Assembly: GCA_964215915.1 (NCBI GenBank)
Contig: CAXPEB010000039.1
Span: forward strand, 10,310-74,309
Direction of reading: 5' to 3'
Length of the DNA stretch: 64,000 bases
Origin: UBA8524 sp964215915
GTDB taxonomy: Bacteria > Bacteroidota > Bacteroidia > UBA8524
Part shown: positions 17,233 through 25,111 of the stretch, in pieces
Layout: every line of letters starts with the position of its first letter
How positions within the stretch are numbered: the first letter of the stretch is position 1
Position numbers and translations under genes: made by a program
Notes under the pieces: model-generated
What the model was told of the DNA's origin: nothing
Databases searched by the model: none
What the model saw: the letters and a program-made list of their open reading frames with translations, nothing else

Positions 17233-18114
17233 TTACAATTCAGCGCTTGAAGCCTCTGCTTCAGGAGCAATCTTTTTTACAAGTCCCTGAAGCACTTTTC
17301 CAGGTCCTACTTCAATAAACTGCGTTGCACCGTCGGCCACCATGGCCTGAACGCTCTGCGTCCACCGCACCGGGGCGGTAAGCTGTGCGATGAGGTTCTT
17401 TTTGATGGATTCCGGATCAGTAACTGCTGATGCTGTGACATTCTGGTAGACCGGGCAAACCGGCGTATTGAAAGCCGTTGCATTGATGGCGGCTTCCAGT
17501 TCCTGGCGGGCAGGTTCCATCAAGGGGGAATGGAATGCTCCACCCACCGGCAACAACAGTGCGCGTTTGGCCCCGGCGGCTTTCATTTTTTCGCAGGCTT
17601 CGTTAACAGCCTCTACGGCTCCGGAAATCACCAGTTGGCCCGGGCAATTGTAGTTAGCGGCAACCACTACCCCATCGACAGAATTGCATATCTCTTCTAC
17701 CTTTTCGTCGGCAAGGGCAAGGATAGCTGCCATGGTGGAAGGTTGTGCCTCACAAGCTTTCTGCATGGCAAATGCACGTTGGGCCACAATCTTCAGGGCA
17801 TCCTCGAAGTTGAGTGTGTGGTTGGCTACAAGAGCCGAGAATTCTCCCAGCGAATGACCGGCCACCATATCGGGTTGGAATTTATCGCCCATCACTTTGG
17901 CCATTACTACCGAATGCAGGAAGATTGCCGGTTGGGTAACTTTGGTTTGTCTCAGAGATTCATCAGTCCCTTCGAACATTTCCTTGCTGATGGAAAACCC
18001 CAGGATCTCATCGGCCTGGTGAAACATGGTCTTTGCGGCATCGTAGGTATCATAAAGATCCTTACCCATGCCTGAGAACTGGGATCCCTGTCCCGGAAAC
18101 AAATAAGCTTTCAT
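17233..18114 (-). CDS. fabD: malonyl-CoA:acyl carrier protein transacylase
   Basis: A 293-residue enzyme transferring malonyl groups from CoA to acyl carrier protein for fatty acid synthesis. It has GQGSQ (residues 8-12) forming the oxyanion loop, the nucleophile motif GHSLGE with Ser88, the conserved FAMQKA segment with the carboxylate-binding region, and GGAFHSPLM with the catalytic His. Length is normal for FabD. The ATG overlaps the TGA of the small membrane protein before it (ATGA), and the glycosyltransferase gene follows after three bases. Confidence 0.96.
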   Translation of the reverse strand: MKAYLFPGQGSQFSGMGKDLYDTYDAAKTMFHQADEILGFSISKEMFEGTDESLRQTKVTQPAIFLHSVVMAKVMGDKFQPDMVAGHSLGEFSALVANHTLNFEDALKIVAQRAFAMQKACEAQPSTMAAILALADEKVEEICNSVDGVVVAANYNCPGQLVISGAVEAVNEACEKMKAAGAKRALLLPVGGAFHSPLMEPARQELEAAINATAFNTPVCPVYQNVTASAVTDPESIKKNLIAQLTAPVRWTQSVQAMVADGATQFIEVGPGKVLQGLVKKIAPEAEASSAEL

Positions 18115-18269
18115 TGAATAATCTGTACGGTTGGTTCTTTTTTCGGAAGCGTCTTTTCCTTCTGGTTTTTACGATAGATGATCAGTATGGCCATGAATAC
18201 CATAAAGATCATGGCGATAATAATGGTACGCCAAAATTTCTTCTGTTCCGGTTCCTGATCAATCGCCAT
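18111..18269 (-). CDS. 52-residue single-helix membrane protein
   Basis: A small open frame from the ATG at 18269 to the TGA at 18111-18113: acidic N-terminus (MAIDQEPEQKKFW), one membrane helix at about residues 15-32 (RTIIIAMIFMVFMAILII), then a strongly basic tail (YRKNQKEKTLPKK). It overlaps the queD end by 11 bases and the fabD start by four (ATGA), so its boundaries fit a translated gene exactly. The charge pattern predicts N-terminus out, C-terminus in the cytoplasm or the reverse by tail charge; the basic tail favours a cytoplasmic C-terminus. No family recognised. Confidence 0.8.
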   Translation of the reverse strand: MAIDQEPEQKKFWRTIIIAMIFMVFMAILIIYRKNQKEKTLPKKEPTVQIIQ

Positions 18270-18684
18270 AATATTCCACGTAGTTGCGTTCCGTTTCGTA
18301 CAATTTTATGCAATGCAGCTGACAGTTGGTCAATTCCGGTTCTATCTGTTCCCAGATTCCCACCACCATATTCTCGATGGAAGCCATCTGACCTCTCATA
18401 AAATCCACATCCTCATTGATGTTACTGTGATCGAGTTTATCGATGACCTTTTCACGGATGATCTTTTTGAGTTTTTTCAGATCGATTACAAAGCCGGTAT
18501 CCGGATCGGGGTGGCCCTTTACGGTGATGTATAGATCGAAATTGTGTCCGTGCCAATTCTTGTTGGCACATTTACCGAATACCGCCTCATTTTGTTCCTC
18601 TGTCCAGTTCGGGTTCCAGAGTTTGTGGGCGGCATTGAACTGCTCCTTGCGTGTTATGTAAAGCAACTTAGGTTTCTCAGCCAT
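18259..18684 (-). CDS. queD: 6-carboxytetrahydropterin synthase family protein (QueD/PTPS)
   Basis: A 141-residue protein of the T-fold pterin synthase family. Zinc ligands are H20 (FNAAH), H45 and H47 (NWHGHNFD); the catalytic Cys is C39 in FGKCAN, and the Asp-His pair is LDH near residue 86. The substrate-binding Glu is E130 or nearby (KLYETERNYVEY). The enzyme converts dihydroneopterin triphosphate to 6-carboxytetrahydropterin for queuosine, although a few relatives make other pterins. It is first in the unit with the 52-residue membrane protein, fabD and the glycosyltransferase. The reading begins 29 bases after a TACCTTTG -7 element. Confidence 0.9.
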   Translation of the reverse strand: MAEKPKLLYITRKEQFNAAHKLWNPNWTEEQNEAVFGKCANKNWHGHNFDLYITVKGHPDPDTGFVIDLKKLKKIIREKVIDKLDHSNINEDVDFMRGQMASIENMVVGIWEQIEPELTNCQLHCIKLYETERNYVEYYGD

Positions 18685-18712
18685 TCCTGTAGGTTCTCCG
18701 TTTTTGCCGCCG

Positions 18713-18720
18713 CAAAGGTA
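18713..18720 (-). promoter_or_regulatory. -7 promoter element of the queD-fabD unit
   Basis: TACCTTTG on the minus strand matches TAnnTTTG exactly, 28 bases before the queD start. No clear -33 element. Confidence 0.45.
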
Positions 18721-18848
18721 GGCCGAAAATCACGATTATCTGCATGATCCGCGCATTGTAATTTTCTAATTATATTCACGGATGTTTGACATGCAGCGTT
18801 TTACGGATCATCGCCGTCAGCAAAACATTATCCTTAAACCGAAGTACC

Positions 18849-19679
18849 ATGAATCGTTCCCTGCTTTTTTCCGGTCTTCTGGCCTTGTTTGCTTTTTCTT
18901 CCTGTGAGACCTATCAATACGTAAGTCCAATGCCTGCAACACCCCAGTTTAAAGAAGCCGGGGAAGTTCAGGGTCAACTGGCAGTAGGTTTTAATCATTA
19001 TGAAGTTCAGGGTTCCGCCTCTTTCACCAATTTTCTGGGCGGTAGTTTTACCGCTTTCAAGGCTCCGTATTCTCTTGTTAAGCACTATACCCTGCACAGC
19101 TTCTTTAATCCGAACCGGAACGATAGAAATCGTTACCTCAGCTTTAACCTTGGCTATATTCAAGCTCATCTGGAGAATGGAGCTGGAGACCATTTGCCTC
19201 TTATAGGAAGATATATCAGACCATATACCAGCCCTTTAGGACTCTTTGCCTCTGACTACGAAGGATTAACTTTCGGAATGGATACCTATTGGTACACCCC
19301 GAAAAAGCGTATTTCCATCAGCGCGGGCATTCAGGCTCGCTGGTTGAAATTTTATCAACTGGACCGATATTCGTTTCCGTCTCTTTATTACCCCACACAT
19401 CACTGGCATCTCAATGGTACCCAACAATATGCATACATTACCCCGAGGGTGGTCGCCACTGTATACACCCAAAACAAAATGTTCTTTCTCCGGGGAGGCT
19501 TGTTCATGCAAATGCCCATCACTCCTGCTATGAACGGCACCCACATTGAGGAGCACAAAAACATACGCTATTCGAATGATGGGGTGTTGAACCCAGAGCA
19601 AAGCTTAATGACCTATTCCCTAAGTGTAGGATTCAATATGAATTTGCTCCGGTATATACGTGGAAGGAAAACTGACTAA
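18849..19679 (+). CDS. lipoprotein, tandem family member 1
   Basis: 276 residues from the ATG at 18849, chosen because the lipoprotein signal (MNRSLLFSGLLALFAFSSC) begins there; the open frame extends 21 codons further upstream. After the lipidated Cys comes YVSPMPATPQFKEAGE, a motif shared with the next two genes. The rest alternates short beta-strands (SARWLKFYQL-type and VVATVYTQNKMFFLRGGLFMQ) and ends in a strand SVGFNMNLLRY plus a basic tail. Strand pattern resembles an outer membrane barrel, yet the N-terminus is lipidated. I recognise no named family. It is followed six bases later by member 2. Confidence 0.75.
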   Translation: MNRSLLFSGLLALFAFSSCETYQYVSPMPATPQFKEAGEVQGQLAVGFNHYEVQGSASFTNFLGGSFTAFKAPYSLVKHYTLHSFFNPNRNDRNRYLSFNLGYIQAHLENGAGDHLPLIGRYIRPYTSPLGLFASDYEGLTFGMDTYWYTPKKRISISAGIQARWLKFYQLDRYSFPSLYYPTHHWHLNGTQQYAYITPRVVATVYTQNKMFFLRGGLFMQMPITPAMNGTHIEEHKNIRYSNDGVLNPEQSLMTYSLSVGFNMNLLRYIRGRKTD

Positions 19680-19685
19680 ACGCTT

Positions 19686-20552
19686 ATGACAAAACCCGGT
19701 AAAACTTTCCTCTGGTTGCTGTGCGTCCCTCTTATCCTGGGGTCCTGCAAGAGCGGCAGTCATTATGTAAGCTCTCTTCCTCCTACACCCATGTTTGAAA
19801 ACGCAGGAGAAGTCTCCGTTCAGGTAGGGAGTGGCAATACCCAGACCCAGTTTCAGGCCAATATTTCACCTCTTCCGCATTTGGGGTTCAGCTATACCCG
19901 CACGCAGGGAATATTCGACAACGACCGCTCGTTTGCGCAGAGTGGCACCGTTCACCTCTACTCCCGCCTGGGGCCGGGCCCTTATTACGGGTCGCTGCAT
20001 TTTGGATTGGAAGATGCCCGCGTCCAAATGCAGAATATTGAAGAAGCTTTTTTTATCCTGCTGCCAATTGGCAGGAAACGCTACCAATATGACTCCCGCT
20101 ACCAAAGCCGCCGTTTCGGAATGGGGTTGTATATGATCAAGGAAATTCCGGGTGTTTCCTATATTTCATTCCGCACAGGAGTTGATCTGATCTACCGGGA
20201 AACCCGTTTCAGTCGGATGAGTGAATACTACGTCAATCCCAAGGACGAGTACTCTTCTTTGACAGAAGTATTCGGTAACCCCCTGGTGCGAACCTTCACA
20301 CCGATAGCCACCATCCAGGTTTACTTCGGAAAAAGAAAGTTGTTCTATTACCGGCAATCCGTGGCCCTTGACCTGCTCCTATCTCCGAAAAGTTACAGTG
20401 CAACACTCACTGAAACCAAAGAGAATCAGACCAGCGGCAGCCTGACAACCATCAACGTGCAAAAGCCTCCGGCATACCTGTATGCCACACTGGGTTTCAA
20501 CATCAATACTTACCGTTTTTTCAAACGCTCCGGAAATGAAAAGAGTCATTGA
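19686..20552 (+). CDS. lipoprotein, tandem family member 2
   Basis: 288 residues with a lipoprotein signal (LLCVPLILGSC, Cys at about residue 21). The post-lipobox motif HYVSSLPPTPMFENAGEV parallels that of members 1 and 3. The mature part shows repeated amphipathic strands (TQFQANISPLPHLGFSYTRTQG, YYGSLHFGLEDARVQM, PIATIQVYFG) and ends TLGFNINTYRFFKRS. The gene starts six bases after member 1 and its end overlaps member 3 by 17 bases, so the three are one transcription unit that arose by ancient tandem duplication. Function unknown. Confidence 0.75.
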   Translation: MTKPGKTFLWLLCVPLILGSCKSGSHYVSSLPPTPMFENAGEVSVQVGSGNTQTQFQANISPLPHLGFSYTRTQGIFDNDRSFAQSGTVHLYSRLGPGPYYGSLHFGLEDARVQMQNIEEAFFILLPIGRKRYQYDSRYQSRRFGMGLYMIKEIPGVSYISFRTGVDLIYRETRFSRMSEYYVNPKDEYSSLTEVFGNPLVRTFTPIATIQVYFGKRKLFYYRQSVALDLLLSPKSYSATLTETKENQTSGSLTTINVQKPPAYLYATLGFNINTYRFFKRSGNEKSH

Positions 20553-21366
20553 GATCACCTTAACAGGAATGCTGCTGGCTATGGCCCTGCTGCCGCAATC
20601 ATGCTCCAACACGTATACTGTACTGCCTCCGGCTCCATCCAACCCGATGTTCACGGAAAAAGGTCCGCTGAATATTCAGGGCGGGGTGAACCCCCGTTTC
20701 ATCCGTGCTCAGGTTAACTGGAGTCCGGTAAACAATATAGGGCTCGGCTATAATTTCGTTCGGGCGAATCAACCTAAGGGCATTGGCGGCGCCCACGGGC
20801 TCTTCCTGCAGTTTTATACTCCGCTCAAACCGGGAGGAGATGTTTTTTTCCAGGCAGGACTTCAACTGGAAACAGCCAGTTTTCTCAATAAACTGGACAA
20901 CAAACGGGGTGGTTTCGAATACAGCAACACGTATAATTATCAGGCTAAGGGAAATTATATGGCTGCTGGCTGCGGTTTTGGGATTTATTTTGACCGTGGG
21001 GAACAATTTCTTTGGGGCATCGATTTGCGCTTCATGCAATATGTTTACAAAAACCTGGAGTTAACGCAACAAATTGCTCCCGATAATTACGATCCGTATT
21101 CCGCCTATGCCTACCGGTATTATTCCGGCAGCCTCACGCCGACGCGGAACCAGGGTGCCCTGTTCTTTACTCTCAAAAAAAGCAGCAACAACGGGCAGGT
21201 CTATTTCAAGCAAAGTCTTGGCATTCGTCTTTTCAATGACCTATCCCCCTTATATGGAGATCCATTCGGATCCATCACTCCCGTTCAACCCCCGTCTATG
21301 GATTACCCCTTTTTGCTTTTTTCAATACAGGTGGGGTTCAACCTCCAGTCTCTTTGGAAAAAATAA
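20536..21366 (+). CDS. lipoprotein, tandem family member 3
   Basis: 276 residues from the ATG at 20536, which lies inside the end of member 2; the signal MLLAMALLPQSC follows it (a longer open frame begins at 20482 but would put 18 unneeded residues before the signal). After the Cys comes YTVLPPAPSNPMFTEKG, the family motif. Strands follow as in the other two (GGVNPRFIRAQVNWSPVNNIGLGYNF, FQAGLQLETASF) and the protein ends FSIQVGFNLQSLWKK. Sequence identity to its neighbours is low apart from both ends, so the copies have diverged strongly. Confidence 0.75.
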   Translation: MKRVIEITLTGMLLAMALLPQSCSNTYTVLPPAPSNPMFTEKGPLNIQGGVNPRFIRAQVNWSPVNNIGLGYNFVRANQPKGIGGAHGLFLQFYTPLKPGGDVFFQAGLQLETASFLNKLDNKRGGFEYSNTYNYQAKGNYMAAGCGFGIYFDRGEQFLWGIDLRFMQYVYKNLELTQQIAPDNYDPYSAYAYRYYSGSLTPTRNQGALFFTLKKSSNNGQVYFKQSLGIRLFNDLSPLYGDPFGSITPVQPPSMDYPFLLFSIQVGFNLQSLWKK

Positions 21367-21519
21367 TCTGCTGCAACCTTTCAACCCCTAAATCCTGTCT
21401 TTCATTCTGTAATCCCGAGGTTCGGTTCCAGGACATAGAATAGGTGAGGCAACAATCCTCCATATTCGCGTCTTGTAACCAATAACGGTTTTATCCGTAC
21501 ACCAAGAAAGAACAGATTT

Positions 21520-22566
21520 ATGAAAAGAGCACTACTCCTCACCGGCATGGCGCTACTACTGACCGTAGCCAATGCCCAACAAGACAAATTTTTCCTGGAG
21601 CGCAACGACATGAGTTATGCCGGCGCCGATTTTCAAATGCAATGGGACAGCAATTTCACGCTCCCGGCATCTTTTCCCCAGGGCGGAGACAGCCTGCGTT
21701 GGGACTTTAGCACCGCTGCCAGCAATTACGGTTTTGTTACCCGCTTCCTGGCCCCCAATTCAACCAACGGCGGCGATCAGGTAAGCAACTGTAACCTGGT
21801 AATCCAGGACGACGGTAACGTCGACGAATACAATTACGTAAATGAATCTGCCACAGCCATCTGGATCCTGAATACCAATATGGATACCTTCGGGCTGGAA
21901 GGTGACCTGGGCCGGCACCGTGCCGTAGTTTTCCCGCTTTCCAGGGATACGGCCTGGAGCGATACCAGCAGCGGCAAAATCACCTATGCCGGATCCGACG
22001 TTGGGGTTCCTTTCGATTCGATGCGAATTACCGTAACCCTGCAGATCAATAGTTTCTGTGATGCCTCCGGATGGCTGATCCTGCCTGTCGACAGTGTGTT
22101 TGCCCTGCGCGTACGCCAGGAAATCACCGCAGACTGGAAGGCAGAAGGATATTACTCCGTCAGCGGTTGGTTCCCTGTTCAGAGTGGTAGCGAGAACTCA
22201 CAAACCTTCTCCTTCTACTCCGACGAATGTGGTTTCCGCCTCGCCAATATTGATCCGGATCCGGATGAACCAACCAAATCCGAAGTACGCTACCGTTCCC
22301 AAAAACTGGTTAGCAACCGAATCATTACGGGAAGCGTGGATGTGCCGGTTTACCCTAACCCTGCAGACGCCAGCCTGAACCTGGAAGTACCCCATGCCGG
22401 TACTGCTCAGATCGTGGACATTACCGGAAAAGCAATGGGCAATACAGTGACCCTTGAAGCCGGCCGGAATACCCTCAATACTTCCGCTTTGAGCAGCGGT
22501 TCCTATTTCATCCGTGTCCAATTACAAAACGGACAAACGCAAACGGTGAAATTCATCAAAAGATAA
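21520..22566 (+). CDS. secreted protein with T9SS type A sorting domain
   Basis: A 348-residue protein with a signal peptide (about residues 1-19, MALLLTVANAQQ). The middle is a beta-rich domain without recognised family. The C-terminal about 75 residues are a type A T9SS sorting domain: VYPNPADASLNLEVP, GTAQIVDITGKAM, then LSSGSYFIRVQ and a basic end (TVKFIKR). The protein should be moved through the T9SS and fixed to the surface or released. It stands alone, 153 bases after the lipoprotein trio and just before a strong terminator. Confidence 0.88.
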   Translation: MKRALLLTGMALLLTVANAQQDKFFLERNDMSYAGADFQMQWDSNFTLPASFPQGGDSLRWDFSTAASNYGFVTRFLAPNSTNGGDQVSNCNLVIQDDGNVDEYNYVNESATAIWILNTNMDTFGLEGDLGRHRAVVFPLSRDTAWSDTSSGKITYAGSDVGVPFDSMRITVTLQINSFCDASGWLILPVDSVFALRVRQEITADWKAEGYYSVSGWFPVQSGSENSQTFSFYSDECGFRLANIDPDPDEPTKSEVRYRSQKLVSNRIITGSVDVPVYPNPADASLNLEVPHAGTAQIVDITGKAMGNTVTLEAGRNTLNTSALSSGSYFIRVQLQNGQTQTVKFIKR

Positions 22567-22586
22567 AATTCTGACATCGGTAATAA

Positions 22587-22617
22587 AAAGGCCGTCCCAT
22601 CGGGGCGGTCTTTTTTT
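22587..22617 (+). terminator. Rho-independent terminator after the T9SS cargo gene
   Basis: AAAGGCCGTCCC pairs with GGGGCGGTCTTT (two G-T pairs) around an ATC loop, followed by TTTTTTT, 20 bases after the stop at 22566. Confidence 0.88.
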
Positions 22618-22642
22618 ATGGACGGTCTCCAACGAGAAATAG

Positions 22643-22650
22643 TAGATTTG
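22643..22650 (+). promoter_or_regulatory. -7 promoter element of hldD
   Basis: TAGATTTG is a perfect TAnnTTTG match ending seven bases before the hldD ATG, which implies a very short or absent leader. Confidence 0.45.
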
Positions 22651-22657
22651 CGGCACT

Positions 22658-23623
22658 ATGATCGTAGTAACCGGAGCCGCAGGATTTATTGGGTCCTGCC
22701 TGGTAAAAAGACTGAACGAGGATCGATTTTTCGATCTGGTACTGGTGGATGATTTCAGCAGGGAAGACAAGCTGAAAAACCTGGAAGACAAGGTATACAA
22801 GGAAAAAGTGCACCGTGACAACTTTTTCGAATGGCTGGACCGGAATGAAAACCAGGTGCAGTTTATTTTCCACCTGGGAGCCCGCACCGACACTACCGAG
22901 TTCGACGTGGAGGTATTCAATAAGCTCAACCTGGAGTACTCCAAAACCGTCTGGAAAAAATGCGTGGAATACGGCTTACCCCTGGTCTATGCTTCCTCCG
23001 CCGCCACTTATGGTTTGGGAGAGTCCGGCTACCGGGATGATGAATCGCTGCTCAACACCCTCAAACCGCTTAACCCCTATGGCGATTCCAAGAACGAATT
23101 CGATAAATGGGCCATTCAACAGGAAGAGAAGCCCTATTTCTGGGCGGGACTGAAATTCTTCAATGTTTATGGCCCGAACGAATACCATAAAGGCCGTATG
23201 GCTTCGGTGATCTTCCACGGCTTCCGGCAAATTCGCGATACCGGCAAAATGAAGTTGTTCCGCTCCCATAATCCCGATTACCCTGACGGCGGACAAAAAC
23301 GGGATTTTGTTTATGTGAAAGACGTAACGGAGGTATGTTACTGGCTTATGCATCACCGTAAAAATTCCGGGATCTACAACCTGGGCTCAGGCACTGCCCG
23401 CACTTTTCTTGACCTGGCCCATGCCACCTTCAAGGCCATGAACCTGGAACCGGAGATCGAGTTTATCGATACCCCGGCAGATATCCGCGACAAATACCAG
23501 TATTTCACGGAAGCGGATATGAGTAAGCTCAAAGGTATTGGCTACCCCCATCCCTTCACGTCGCTGGAAGACGGGGTGAAAGATTATGTACAGGGTTACC
23601 TGGAAAGCGGTAAATGCTGGTAA
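22658..23623 (+). CDS. hldD: ADP-L-glycero-D-manno-heptose 6-epimerase
   Basis: A 321-residue short-chain dehydrogenase/epimerase. The NADP-binding GAAGFIGS is at residues 6-13, the catalytic YxxxK is in LNPYGDSKNEFDKW, and the upstream serine lies in VYASSAATYG. The segments LGARTDTTE, FFNVYGPNEYHKGRMASV and RDFVYVKDV identify HldD, which inverts the heptose C6 centre to make the ADP-L-glycero-D-manno-heptose used in the lipopolysaccharide core. Length is normal. It stands alone between a terminator and the convergent TIGR02757 gene. Confidence 0.95.
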   Translation: MIVVTGAAGFIGSCLVKRLNEDRFFDLVLVDDFSREDKLKNLEDKVYKEKVHRDNFFEWLDRNENQVQFIFHLGARTDTTEFDVEVFNKLNLEYSKTVWKKCVEYGLPLVYASSAATYGLGESGYRDDESLLNTLKPLNPYGDSKNEFDKWAIQQEEKPYFWAGLKFFNVYGPNEYHKGRMASVIFHGFRQIRDTGKMKLFRSHNPDYPDGGQKRDFVYVKDVTEVCYWLMHHRKNSGIYNLGSGTARTFLDLAHATFKAMNLEPEIEFIDTPADIRDKYQYFTEADMSKLKGIGYPHPFTSLEDGVKDYVQGYLESGKCW

Positions 23624-23632
23624 CCCAGCATT
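23613..23632. terminator. short hairpin between convergent hldD and TIGR02757 genes
   Basis: AATGCTGG (23613-23620) pairs perfectly with CCAGCATT (23625-23632) around TAAC, which contains the hldD stop. There is no strong T-tract on either side, so termination activity is uncertain. Confidence 0.4.
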
Positions 23633-23640
23633 AATTCCCA

Positions 23641-24408
23641 TCAATACTTCTCATGCACGCCCAAAGAAAACAGGGCGTAGTCATAGCGCACCGGATCTTC
23701 CGGATCCAGCTCCTTCAGAAAGCGGGTTAGTTCCAGCGCCGTTTGCCAGTCGGCTTGTTTCCGGGCAATCATACCTAAGCCCAGAGTCACGCGGTGAACA
23801 TGGGTATCCAGGGGACAAATAAGGGCGTCACGCGGAATGGTTTTCCATAGCCCGAAATCAACACCCTTATCCGCAGGCCTTACCATCCACCGCAAAAACA
23901 TATTGAGTCGTTTGCAGGCGCTTTTCCTTTCGGGTGTCGCCACATGTTTACGCGTACGTTCCGGAGCGTATGGCAAAGAAAAAAAGGCACGATGAAAATG
24001 AACCAGGCTGTCTTCCACCGAGGAGAAAGCCCCCCCACCGGAGAACGCTGTTTCCAGGCTATCCTGCTGACGGTAGTGGTGTTGCAGGAATTCCAGGAAA
24101 TAAAGCAGGTCCGTATCGTTGAAGGTACGGTGCACAAAACCCAGGAAACGGCTGCGGTCGCCTTCCTCATGGTTACGAATAAAATCGGCGGGGGCCATAT
24201 CCATACCCTCAGCCAGCTTCAGGCAATTTCGTATGATCGTCTTGCGCTGCCCCCAGGCCAGGGTGGCAGCAAAAAAGCCCATGATCTCCCTATCTGCTTT
24301 TCCCGAAAAACGGTGGGGAACGGAAACCGGATCCTGCTCAATAAAATCCGGGGTTTCATAACGCAGAACCCTTTCATCCAGGAAATCCTTAAGCTTTTGC
24401 TTATTCAT
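23641..24408 (-). CDS. TIGR02757 (DUF2400) family protein
   Basis: 255 residues from the ATG at 24408 (MNKQKLKDFLDERVLRYETPDF); the open frame extends 31 codons upstream but runs through the preceding gene. It matches the TIGR02757 family of Bacteroidota and others: DPVSVPHRFSGKADREIMGFFAATLAWGQR near the N-terminus, then KRLNMFLRWMVRP and the CPLDTHVHRVTLGLGM segment near the C-terminus, which resembles the helix-hairpin-helix region of DNA glycosylases. No activity has been established to my knowledge. It overlaps the prsW-like gene by eight bases. Confidence 0.9.
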   Translation of the reverse strand: MNKQKLKDFLDERVLRYETPDFIEQDPVSVPHRFSGKADREIMGFFAATLAWGQRKTIIRNCLKLAEGMDMAPADFIRNHEEGDRSRFLGFVHRTFNDTDLLYFLEFLQHHYRQQDSLETAFSGGGAFSSVEDSLVHFHRAFFSLPYAPERTRKHVATPERKSACKRLNMFLRWMVRPADKGVDFGLWKTIPRDALICPLDTHVHRVTLGLGMIARKQADWQTALELTRFLKELDPEDPVRYDYALFSLGVHEKY

Positions 24409-25111
24409 GAATGGATTCCGGTTTGAAAGGCGATACCGCCTGATTGATGCGGATCGCCTTACGGGCATAGCGGATGCCCACATACAGGCTGAAAAAAGCA
24501 CCCAGCGAAATCCCCGGAATATTTCTCAGGAAAAGGAAAAAATCATACGCGCCGTGAAACAGGGAAGCCACAAACCAGCCCAACAGTATATAAGGCAGCC
24601 GCAGGGTATTGAATTTGGAGATCCCCACAAAATAGCCCATCAGGATAGCAAAAGTGGCATGTGCCGGCACCGCTGAAAACATGCGCAGGGTAGCCAGCCA
24701 CAGGGCTTCGCCCGGGGAAGCGTTCACATATACATAGAGTACGTTTTCTGCCGTAGCAAAACCCATGGAAACGGCCGTGCAATAGACAATTCCGTCAAAA
24801 GGCTCATTAAAGGCCTTTCTCGGATAAAACAGCAAAAGCACCACCAGGAGCTTGGCCAGTTCTTCAGTAGCCCCAACGGAAATGAAAGCGAAAAAGGCTG
24901 TGGTAAGTATGGAATCGGGATCGATGCGGAAACCGAGCCGGGCCCAGGCCATACCGGCACCCAGGACCAACAGGGTGGAGAGCGCACCGGTTATAAATGC
25001 TCCCAGAAGCAGACCTATCGGCTCTTTCTCGTATTTGTCTTTGTAAAAGATCCAGGCCAGGATCAGAAATCCCGGCCCGAGAGTCAGAGCCAACAGGGCA
25101 TAGGCACTCAT
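24401..25111 (-). CDS. PrsW family intramembrane metalloprotease
   Basis: A 236-residue protein with about seven membrane helices. PrsW/CAAX-like motifs are present: ATEELAK (about residue 81) with the paired glutamates, FDGIVYCTAVSMGFATAENVLY with Asn after Glu, and two later histidines (PAHATFAILMGYF and FHGAYDFFLF). The family cleaves membrane anti-sigma factors in Bacillus, but Bacteroidota members have no assigned substrate. Its start overlaps the end of the metB-like gene by four bases (ATGA), and its end overlaps the next gene by eight. Confidence 0.9.
   Translation of the reverse strand: MSAYALLALTLGPGFLILAWIFYKDKYEKEPIGLLLGAFITGALSTLLVLGAGMAWARLGFRIDPDSILTTAFFAFISVGATEELAKLLVVLLLFYPRKAFNEPFDGIVYCTAVSMGFATAENVLYVYVNASPGEALWLATLRMFSAVPAHATFAILMGYFVGISKFNTLRLPYILLGWFVASLFHGAYDFFLFLRNIPGISLGAFFSLYVGIRYARKAIRINQAVSPFKPESIHE

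Noticed and set aside
23641..24501. Longer start of the TIGR02757 gene at 24501
   Set aside because: The extra 31 codons overlap the prsW-like gene, and the family homology begins at the ATG at 24408.
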